Positions 1-5,489 of a stretch of 5,489 bases of DNA are shown one piece after another. Under the pieces are notes generated by a model. That model did not search any database, was not told where the DNA came from, and saw only the letters and a list, made by a program, of their open reading frames with translations. Source of the stretch: Prevotellaceae bacterium (lineage in GTDB: Bacteria; Bacteroidota; Bacteroidia; Bacteroidales; UBA932); NCBI GenBank assembly GCA_031275145.1, contig JAISPE010000213.1, forward strand, positions 1 through 5,489, read 5' to 3'. Position 1 is the first letter of the stretch. Each line of letters begins with the position of its first letter. A program made the translations under genes and the position numbers.

Positions 1-953
1 GCGAACATCCCGAGTTGCTGAAAAGTTTTCTCAACGCACTGATGCCGTTTGAGAAAAATCAGTATATCAGAAGTCTGGAATATTTGCCGGCGGAACAGGT
101 ACCGGACAATCCGGCAAAGGAAGATTCCATTGTGAATGTCCGCTGCAAAGACAACAGGGGCAGACAGTTTATCGTGGAAATGCAGATGTACTGGCATAAC
201 GTATTTCCGAACCGCATGGTCTTCAACGCCTCCAAGGCATACGTCCGGCAACTCAACGCTAAGGAAGACTATACCTTTCTTCAGCCGATTTACGGTCTGG
301 GTATCACCGATGATGTTTTTGACAGAAAAACCGCGAAATTCTATCATCATTACAAAACAATCAACTGCAAGAACAGCAATGAAATAATCAAAGGTCTGGA
401 ATTTGTGATGATAGAACTGCCGAAATTTAAGCCTTCAACCATGATGGGGAAAAAGATGGCAGTATTATGGCTGCGTTTTTTCAAAGAAGTAAAAGAAAAC
501 ACATATACACTGTCGGAAGATCTTCTGAAAAACAAATACATCTGTCAGGCGGTAGAACTGTGCGAGGAAAGAAAATTTTCACCTGCCGAAATTGCTGCTT
601 ACGATCATTACTGGGACGTTATCCGTACCTGTATAGCTGTCAGGAAAACGGAGAGACTGGAGGGTAAAGCGGAAGGTCTGGCTGAAGGTAAAGCGGAAGG
701 TTTTGCACAAGGTTTGGAAGAAAGTAAAGCCGAAAGAATGGAAAAAGGTAAAGCGAAAAGTTTTGCCGAAGGTTTGGAAAAAGGTTTGGCTGAAGGAATG
801 GAAAAAGGAATAGAAAAAGGTTTGGCTGAAGAAATGGAAAAAACAGTTGTAAAAAGTTTCAAAAATCATTTCTCTGTTGAAGTAATATCTTCCATAACCG
901 ATTTGTCCGAAGACGAAATAATTTCTATTCTGCAAAAACATAAGTTGATATGA
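1..953 (+). CDS. Rpn-family PD-(D/E)XK nuclease / putative transposase, 5'-truncated by window edge
   Basis: The reading frame is open from the window edge; the first whole codon is GAA at 3-5. It begins EHPELLKSFLNALMPF, which in this family follows a short N-terminal segment with a D-x-x-FKx-x-FG motif, so roughly 20-25 residues are missing upstream. The TTG at 15 is therefore not the real start. Numbering from that TTG, the nuclease core covers about residues 1-210. It includes the motif-III E55-x-Q57 (177-185) and the family blocks NRMVFNASKAYVRQL, QPIYGLGI, FYHHY and KMAVLWLRF. The motif-II acidic residue, normally D in an IVDVRCKD-like block, appears to be N41 (135-137). Residues 217-276 are a four-residue Gly-rich repeat, followed by a C-terminal helix ending at TGA 951-953. 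Related E. coli RpnA is a DNA endonuclease that promotes RecA-independent recombination; such genes were once annotated as transposases. Whether this copy is catalytically active is doubtful. Family assignment is confident, the biological role is not. Confidence 0.88.
   Translation, partial: EHPELLKSFLNALMPFEKNQYIRSLEYLPAEQVPDNPAKEDSIVNVRCKDNRGRQFIVEMQMYWHNVFPNRMVFNASKAYVRQLNAKEDYTFLQPIYGLGITDDVFDRKTAKFYHHYKTINCKNSNEIIKGLEFVMIELPKFKPSTMMGKKMAVLWLRFFKEVKENTYTLSEDLLKNKYICQAVELCEERKFSPAEIAAYDHYWDVIRTCIAVRKTERLEGKAEGLAEGKAEGFAQGLEESKAERMEKGKAKSFAEGLEKGLAEGMEKGIEKGLAEEMEKTVVKSFKNHFSVEVISSITDLSEDEIISILQKHKLI
663..842 (+). repeat. In-gene 12-bp tandem repeat encoding 15 GxAE/GxEK tetrads
   Basis: Fifteen consecutive 12-bp units encode tetrads such as GKAE, GLAE, GFAQ, GLEK, GMEK and GIEK near the C terminus of the Rpn-family protein. 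Position 1 is mostly Gly, position 3 Ala or Glu, and position 4 mostly Glu or Lys. DNA-level copies are close: a 15-bp block at 663-677 recurs at 687-701, and a 19-bp block at 777-795 recurs exactly at 813-831 (offset 36, three units). Such charged Gly-containing tails are common in this family and probably form a long helix. The near-identity of units suggests recent expansion or slippage, always in frame. Confidence 0.9.
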
Positions 954-1007
954 TGAAACCGGCGGTAAACGGATTGTTAAACCGGCGAAGTCGAAATCTT
1001 TAAATTA

Positions 1008-3449
1008 ATGATATTGGAGACTGTGAATGTGTTTTCTGCCGGTATGTCATCCCTGCGGGATTTTTGTCGCAACAGACATAATTATACTCAAGCCGATAAA
1101 TTACGTATTTATACAGATAAAAAGAATGTCGGCGGCCGACGGTATTCCGGCGTTTGCCGTTTTGCGTTTGTCTGTCTGTACATGACTGCATTTATCCTGA
1201 TATTTTTATCTTCATGCAATTCGGCAAGGAAAATTCCCGACGGCAGTTATCTGCTGAGAAAGAATATTGTGGAGATTTCGGACAAGGAAAACAGATTTCT
1301 ATCGGTCGACGAAATACAGTCATATATACGTCAGCGTCCGAATCGCAATGATATGTTCAGGTTTCATCTGGGTTTGTACAGCCTGTCGGGGAAAGATACG
1401 AGCAGGTGGCTGAACCGCAAATTGCAGGAATGGGGCGAAGCGCCTGTCATTTTTGATTCGACCTTAATCAAATACAGCATATCCAACATCAAGTCATACA
1501 TGCGTAACATGGGCATGTATAACGCAACAGTCAAAGATTCGGTGGTTTACAGAAAGAAGGAAGCTACCGTATTTTACCGTATCCGGCCGGGAAATCCGTA
1601 TATCATACGGGACATTGAATACGAGATATATGATACGGCCATAAAGCAGTTCGTAATGTCGGACACCGTACGGCTGCGGCGCGGACGAAGACTGTCGGCA
1701 AACATGCTCGACAGAGAAAGAGACGTTATCGCCAGCCGGTTGCGAAACAATGGATATTACACTTTCAACAAGAGTTTTATCTCGTTTAAAGCCGATACCG
1801 CCGTCGGAAATATGGATGTCAGTCTGAAAATGATAATCCCCGCCCTGACCAGAATGGAGAACGGCAGGAAAATCGATACCGGTTATCCTGTGTACAGGAT
1901 AAATAACGTGTATGTTTACACAGACTACAATTCTCTGCTGGCTGTTACGGATTCGGCTTATACAAAAACGTTTGACACCCTGCAATACAACGACTGCATG
2001 TATCTGCTGTACAAGAATGACAGGAATCTCAAACCGGGAGTTCTGTCGCGGGTTAATCTGTTCGAGAAAGGCGATATTTACAGCGAGGATAAAGTCCGGA
2101 AGACACACAATAATCTTTCCGGTCTGGCGCTGTTCAAGTCCGTAACGATACAGTTTCGGGAAGCGGGAGAGGGACTGCTTGACTGTCTCATACTTTTAAC
2201 GCCGCTCATGATACAGTCCTACGATGTTGATATTGAACTGTCGACAAATGCCTCCAACATGATTGGATTTTCTCCCGGTCTCAGTTACAGGCACAAAAAT
2301 CTGTTTAAGGGAGCAGAGGTTTTCAATCTCGATTTCAGGGGAGTGTTTCAGCGCAGTTTCGGTTCTTCCCGTCTGTCGTCGCAGGAGTACAATGGCGGGA
2401 TTTCTTTCGATGTACCCCGTTTTCTGATGCCGATATCTTTGGGATATTTTAAGACTCAGGTCCCCCACACTCAGTTCAGTACCTCGTATGTATACCAGCA
2501 GCGGCCCGACTATACGCGCGCAATAGGAAATTTCCGGTTCGGATACCGGTGGAAAAGTTCGCAGACACATACCTTTCAGTTTAATCTCATGGATTTTAAC
2601 ATGATAAAAATGTACGAGCTTAGCCCGGATTTTTATGAGAGTATCAACAATCCATATCTCAGAAACATGTATTCCAACCACTTTGTGCTCGGAATGACAG
2701 GGTCTTTCATATACAGCAATCAGCCCGAAAGCGGAAGAAGCCGCTGGCGCAGAGAGAGTTTTTGGAACTACCGGATAAACGGGGATATCGCAGGCAATTT
2801 TCTAAGCCTCTTTAACCGGACAATGCCGAAAGACGAATCCTTAGGCCGGAAGATAGCCGGAATGCCATACAGCCAGTATATTAAAGGCGACATGAATCTG
2901 GTTTACGATTATCCTGTCAATACCGCAAGCTCGATAGTATACCGCTTTTATTTCGGAATCGGGAAAGCGTACGGCAATTCCCTTTCGATGCCGTTCGAGA
3001 AACTGTTTTATTCGGGAGGGGCAAACAGTCTGAGAGGCTGGCAGGTGAGAAGCGTTGGACCGGGCTCGGTTTCCGCCGACTCCATTGATGTGTTCCCCAA
3101 TCAGGTTGCCGATTTGAGGCTGGAACTGAATGTCGAATACCGTTTTCCTCTTTTCTGGAAATTTGAAGGCGCGCTCTTTGCCGACGCCGGCAATGTCTGG
3201 AGTCTGAGCGCTCTTGATACGAGGGAAGGCGCACGGTTCGCTTTCGACCGCTTTTACAGGGAAATTGCCATGAATACGGGTCTCGGGTTAAGGCTGAATT
3301 TCGATTATTTCATACTCAGATTTGACTCGGGTTTCAAAATCCATAACCCGGGCTTACCTTCGGGAAATCGGACAATTATGCCGGATAAATGGTTTAAAAG
3401 AGATAATTTCAGTCTGCATTTCGGAATAAATTATCCGTTTAATTATTAA
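1008..3449 (+). CDS. Omp85-family (BamA/TamA) outer-membrane lipoprotein, TamL-like
   Basis: This 813-residue protein has the layout of a Bacteroidota Omp85 factor, which inserts or moves proteins through the outer membrane. A hydrophobic segment at residues 52-67, preceded by Arg44, Arg45 and Arg51, runs into lipobox LSSC with acceptor Cys70 (1215-1217). Then comes KIPDGSYLL, the usual start of the mature chain in these proteins. POTRA-like units are visible at about 75-190, 196-288 and 294-396. The last carries the signature LKPGVLSR..LFEKGDIYSEDKV..T.NNLSGLALFKSV (341-379). The beta-barrel starts near residue 405. It contains the loop-6 motif L675-R676-G677-W678 (the VRGF equivalent), the block EYRFPLFWKFEG..FADAGNVW (710-731) and an aromatic C-terminal strand ending PFNY. 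Lipidated TamA-like proteins of this phylum are called TamL. ATG 1008 is chosen because its upstream bases are AT-rich. ATG 1044 is also possible, and ATG 1182 would give a very short signal without positive charge. No tamB is visible in the window. The next gene starts 40 bp downstream. Confidence 0.9.
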   Translation: MILETVNVFSAGMSSLRDFCRNRHNYTQADKLRIYTDKKNVGGRRYSGVCRFAFVCLYMTAFILIFLSSCNSARKIPDGSYLLRKNIVEISDKENRFLSVDEIQSYIRQRPNRNDMFRFHLGLYSLSGKDTSRWLNRKLQEWGEAPVIFDSTLIKYSISNIKSYMRNMGMYNATVKDSVVYRKKEATVFYRIRPGNPYIIRDIEYEIYDTAIKQFVMSDTVRLRRGRRLSANMLDRERDVIASRLRNNGYYTFNKSFISFKADTAVGNMDVSLKMIIPALTRMENGRKIDTGYPVYRINNVYVYTDYNSLLAVTDSAYTKTFDTLQYNDCMYLLYKNDRNLKPGVLSRVNLFEKGDIYSEDKVRKTHNNLSGLALFKSVTIQFREAGEGLLDCLILLTPLMIQSYDVDIELSTNASNMIGFSPGLSYRHKNLFKGAEVFNLDFRGVFQRSFGSSRLSSQEYNGGISFDVPRFLMPISLGYFKTQVPHTQFSTSYVYQQRPDYTRAIGNFRFGYRWKSSQTHTFQFNLMDFNMIKMYELSPDFYESINNPYLRNMYSNHFVLGMTGSFIYSNQPESGRSRWRRESFWNYRINGDIAGNFLSLFNRTMPKDESLGRKIAGMPYSQYIKGDMNLVYDYPVNTASSIVYRFYFGIGKAYGNSLSMPFEKLFYSGGANSLRGWQVRSVGPGSVSADSIDVFPNQVADLRLELNVEYRFPLFWKFEGALFADAGNVWSLSALDTREGARFAFDRFYREIAMNTGLGLRLNFDYFILRFDSGFKIHNPGLPSGNRTIMPDKWFKRDNFSLHFGINYPFNY

Positions 3450-3456
3450 AATATAT

Positions 3457-3464
3457 TAATTTTG
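3457..3464 (+). promoter_or_regulatory. Possible Bacteroidota -7 promoter element upstream of the TPR gene
   Basis: The octamer TAATTTTG matches the Bacteroides -7 consensus TAnnTTTG at all fixed positions. It would place transcription start a few bases downstream and leave a leader of about 20 nt before TTG 3490. No good TTTG -33 element is seen at the expected spacing, which would fall inside the end of the Omp85 gene, and the gap is very AT-rich, so a chance match is plausible. Co-transcription with the upstream gene remains an equal alternative. Confidence 0.3.
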
Positions 3465-3489
3465 TGCAGTTTTTATAAATGAATTTGGA

Positions 3490-5484
3490 TTGAAAAACAT
3501 TGTAAAAAATATTATTCTGATACTGTTTCTCGGTATAAGCAGCTATTCGTTCGCACAATATGATAAATATTACTACTTCAACAGAGGACGCGAACATTTA
3601 ATCAACTCGCGATATGCTTATGCGATCACCGATTTCAGCATTATCATACAGTCCGACAGCAGTCTGTACGAAGGATATTTTTTCAGGGGGATTGCAAAAT
3701 ACAATCTTAACGATTATATCGGGGCGCTGCTGGATTTCAACAAAGCGTTGAGTATAAATCCCGTTTTTACACAGGCATACCATTACCGCGCAATAACTCT
3801 TTCGCAGTTAAACCGTTTCGACGAAGCAATGAAAGATTATGAAACCGCAATAGATTTGCGGCCCGACCATGTGGGAATTTATTTTTCGAGGGGTATCACC
3901 TACCTGATGTCGCAAAAGTTTGACAAATCCATCGAGGACTTTAACGTCTTTCTGCGCCACGAGCCTAACGTGAGCGACGCTTTTGTGAACAGAGGCACTG
4001 CATACCTGATGAGCAAAGATACGGTAAGAGCTTTGGAAGATTATAATAAAGCGATATATTTCAATTCTTTCGACCCTAACGGATATATTCGCCGGGCGCG
4101 GATCTATGCGATGAGGAACGAAAATCAAAAGGCAATGAAAGACCTCGATCAGGCAATCAGGCTTGACTCGACAAGTTCGTTCGTGTTTTTCAGCAGGGCG
4201 CTGGTAAAGTATGCTCTTGATGATATTGACGGTGCGCTGAGCGATTTGACAAAGGTAATATCGTTGGACCCTCATAATGCCCTGAGTTATTACAACAGAG
4301 CGCTTATCCGTTCCCAGATAGGCGATTACAATAATGCGCTGGAAGATTACGGGCATGTTATGGATATAAATCCCGACAATGTCCTTGTATATTATAACCG
4401 CGCTGCCGTAGAAATTGAACTTAATGATTATGACGCCGCCATAGCGGACTACACCAGAGCTATCGAGCTGTATCCCGATTTTGCAACGGCATACATGAAC
4501 CGTTCGGTTGTGAAAAACCGAACCGGACAGTTCGAAAGCGCACGTAAAGACTATGATATCGCACAGCAAAAAATACTGCAATTCCGTAAAGACGCTTCCG
4601 ACAGCGCTTTCTCCATATTTGCCGATACAAGCAAAACTTTCAACAAGCTGCTGGCCCTCGACGCCGACTTTACGAAGAAAACATTCAGCAACAGACTTGA
4701 AAGCAGAAGAATCGCTGTCCTGATTCAACCTCTGTTTAAACTGAGCAAGGGCGCTGTGAAACCGGATATCGCACTGGATAAGCAGTATTTCTTCCCGCTG
4801 ATAGACGATTTTTTGAAGAATGAAAATCTGGAGGATGTGGCGCTGTCAAGTCAGAATATCGAAATAGACAATATTATTGTCAGTAAGATGGATTCGATAT
4901 CCGAAATCCTTATCCGGCGGGATGACAGTAAAGAGAAAGCGCTGGGATATTTTATCAAAGGGATGTCGCAGGCGCAGATAAAACAGTATTCGAGTTCTAT
5001 CAATTACTATACCAAAGCCATAGCGCTCGACCCTTCAAATATCTTTTATTATCTGAACAGAGGTGTAACTCAAAGCGAAATGATTGATTTTATCTCGAAT
5101 ATCGAAAACTCCATACCGAGACTGAGCCTCAGCGACAATATTGTAAGCTCAAAAAATGTAATGAACCAGCGCAGTTTCGACTATAAGGAAGCGATTGACG
5201 ATATGGATAAAATAGAATCGTTGAATCCGGCGTTTGCTTATCTGTACTATAACCGTGGAAATCTCCTGTGTCTGTCGAACAAAATGCCCGAAGCGATTGA
5301 TGCATACACAAAAGCAATTAAACAGTACCCGTATTTCGCCGAAGCGTATTTCAATCGCGGACTGGTTTCAATCCATCTGAGAGATACCGAAAAGGGATGT
5401 ATCGACATAAGCAAGTCCGGCGAACTTGGCATAAATGACGCCTATTCAATAATAAAAAGATATTGCCTCAGCGAAGAGGAGTAA
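3490..5484 (+). CDS. Exported multi-TPR protein (14 repeats, TTG start)
   Basis: This 664-residue protein starts with a classic Sec signal peptide: Lys2 and Lys6, a hydrophobic core at about 8-16, and a likely signal-peptidase I cut after SYSFA, leaving Gln23. The periplasm is the expected site. TTG 3490 is the only reasonable start: the frame upstream closes with TAA at 3457-3459 and holds no ATG or GTG, and the next in-frame ATG is Met114, well past the signal peptide. Ten TPR units fill about residues 27-361 with an exact 34-residue period. Typical ones are YYNRA..NDYDAAIADYTRAIELYPDF. A non-TPR linker spans about 362-482. Four more units follow (483-649), the second of them split by an insert near 532-562. 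The C terminus (GCIDISKSGELGINDAYSIIKRYC) resembles the closing helices of other Bacteroidota TPR proteins. No enzymatic motif is visible, so it is presumably a scaffold for protein binding; its partner is unknown. Lying 40 bp after the Omp85 gene, it could serve envelope assembly, but this is inference. Confidence 0.92.
   Translation: MKNIVKNIILILFLGISSYSFAQYDKYYYFNRGREHLINSRYAYAITDFSIIIQSDSSLYEGYFFRGIAKYNLNDYIGALLDFNKALSINPVFTQAYHYRAITLSQLNRFDEAMKDYETAIDLRPDHVGIYFSRGITYLMSQKFDKSIEDFNVFLRHEPNVSDAFVNRGTAYLMSKDTVRALEDYNKAIYFNSFDPNGYIRRARIYAMRNENQKAMKDLDQAIRLDSTSSFVFFSRALVKYALDDIDGALSDLTKVISLDPHNALSYYNRALIRSQIGDYNNALEDYGHVMDINPDNVLVYYNRAAVEIELNDYDAAIADYTRAIELYPDFATAYMNRSVVKNRTGQFESARKDYDIAQQKILQFRKDASDSAFSIFADTSKTFNKLLALDADFTKKTFSNRLESRRIAVLIQPLFKLSKGAVKPDIALDKQYFFPLIDDFLKNENLEDVALSSQNIEIDNIIVSKMDSISEILIRRDDSKEKALGYFIKGMSQAQIKQYSSSINYYTKAIALDPSNIFYYLNRGVTQSEMIDFISNIENSIPRLSLSDNIVSSKNVMNQRSFDYKEAIDDMDKIESLNPAFAYLYYNRGNLLCLSNKMPEAIDAYTKAIKQYPYFAEAYFNRGLVSIHLRDTEKGCIDISKSGELGINDAYSIIKRYCLSEEE
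3568..4572 (+). repeat. N-terminal TPR array, ten 34-residue (102-bp) units
   Basis: Ten degenerate 102-bp units encode TPR motifs without any insertion or deletion between them. Arg precedes the small residue of helix A in every unit: residues 32, 66, 100, 134, 168, 202, 236, 270, 304 and 338 (first codon at 3583, last at 4501). Helix B typically reads A-[ILM]-x-D-[YFL]-x-x-A-I, and most units end with an Asp/Asn-Pro or similar turn. The tenth unit's helix B runs on into the linker. Nucleotide identity between units is low by eye, so the array is old rather than freshly duplicated. Confidence 0.9.
4936..5436 (+). repeat. C-terminal TPR array, four units, one interrupted
   Basis: Unit 11 covers about residues 483-516, unit 12 about 517-581, unit 13 about 582-615 and unit 14 about 616-649. 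The helix-A landmark is Lys490, Arg524, Arg589 and Arg623. Spacing is 34, 65 and 34, so unit 12 carries 31 extra residues between its two helices. Units 11 and 13 match the TPR consensus well (YYTKAIALDPSN; AYTKAIKQYPYF). Unit 14 is the most diverged and leads into the C-terminal capping helix. Confidence 0.82.
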
Positions 5485-5489
5485 CTGCT

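Noticed and set aside
15..17. TTG at 15 as the start of the nuclease gene
   Set aside because: The frame is open upstream to the window edge and the residues before it (EHPE) match the family, so the true start lies outside the window.
579..941. Minus-strand Phe/Ser/Thr-rich periodic frame opposite the nuclease tail
   Set aside because: Its periodic composition is simply the reverse reading of the 12-bp repeat; no independent coding evidence.
1..953. Nuclease gene as part of an intact insertion sequence or transposon
   Set aside because: The 'transposase' name in this family is historical. No terminal inverted repeats or target-site duplication are visible, and the upstream side is outside the window.
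956..987. 9-bp direct repeat AAACCGGCG (956-964 and 979-987) between the nuclease and Omp85 genes, considered as a terminator, operator or attachment site
   Set aside because: Only the CCGG cores can pair, no stable stem with a T-run forms, and a 9-bp direct repeat alone is too short to support an operator or att-site call.
1494..2108. Minus-strand open frame of 204 codons opposite the Omp85 gene
   Set aside because: It is antisense to the POTRA region of a confidently assigned protein, with no plausible start context and no family resemblance.
3439..3463. AT-rich stretch with loosely inverted TTAAT/ATTAA after the Omp85 stop, considered as a terminator
   Set aside because: The possible stem is short and all A/T, so too weak for an intrinsic terminator; the symmetry is expected in such AT-rich sequence.
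3808..4728. Long minus-strand open frame of 306 codons opposite the TPR gene
   Set aside because: It lies wholly inside a clear TPR gene, its translation shows no recognisable domain, and it is rich in Cys, Ile and Val as expected of an antisense shadow of a periodic coding sequence.

Overview
The window reads as a piece of a Bacteroidota chromosome, probably Bacteroidales. The evidence is the gene content (an Rpn/PD-(D/E)XK 'putative transposase' of the type common in that order, an Omp85 protein with a lipoprotein signal, and a secreted TPR protein cleaved just before Gln), AT-rich start regions without clear Shine-Dalgarno sequences, and moderate GC content. This is judged from sequence character only; no marker gene is present.

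Three genes lie on the + strand and fill almost the whole window. (1) Bases 1-953 are the 3' part of an Rpn-family nuclease gene whose first codons lie upstream of the window. Its C-terminal tail is built from fifteen four-residue repeats encoded by a 12-bp tandem repeat. The position where I expect the conserved active-site Asp appears to be Asn. (2) Bases 1008-3449 encode an 813-residue Omp85 (BamA/TamA) outer-membrane protein with a lipobox, the TamL-like arrangement known from Bacteroidota, and an unusually long stretch before the lipobox. (3) Bases 3490-5484 encode a 664-residue exported TPR protein with a TTG start. It has ten repeats in perfect 34-residue register, a non-TPR linker of about 120 residues, then four more repeats, one of them split by an insertion.

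Genes 2 and 3 are 40 bp apart in the same direction, so they may be co-transcribed. Both products would act at the cell envelope: an outer-membrane assembly or translocation factor and a periplasmic TPR scaffold. A functional partnership is inference from position only. The nuclease gene is probably an unrelated neighbour. I found no RNA gene, CRISPR array, insertion-sequence end, convincing terminator or credible minus-strand gene. Nothing here clearly amounts to a new system. The best leads are the altered nuclease active site, the Omp85-TPR pairing and the architecture of the TPR protein.
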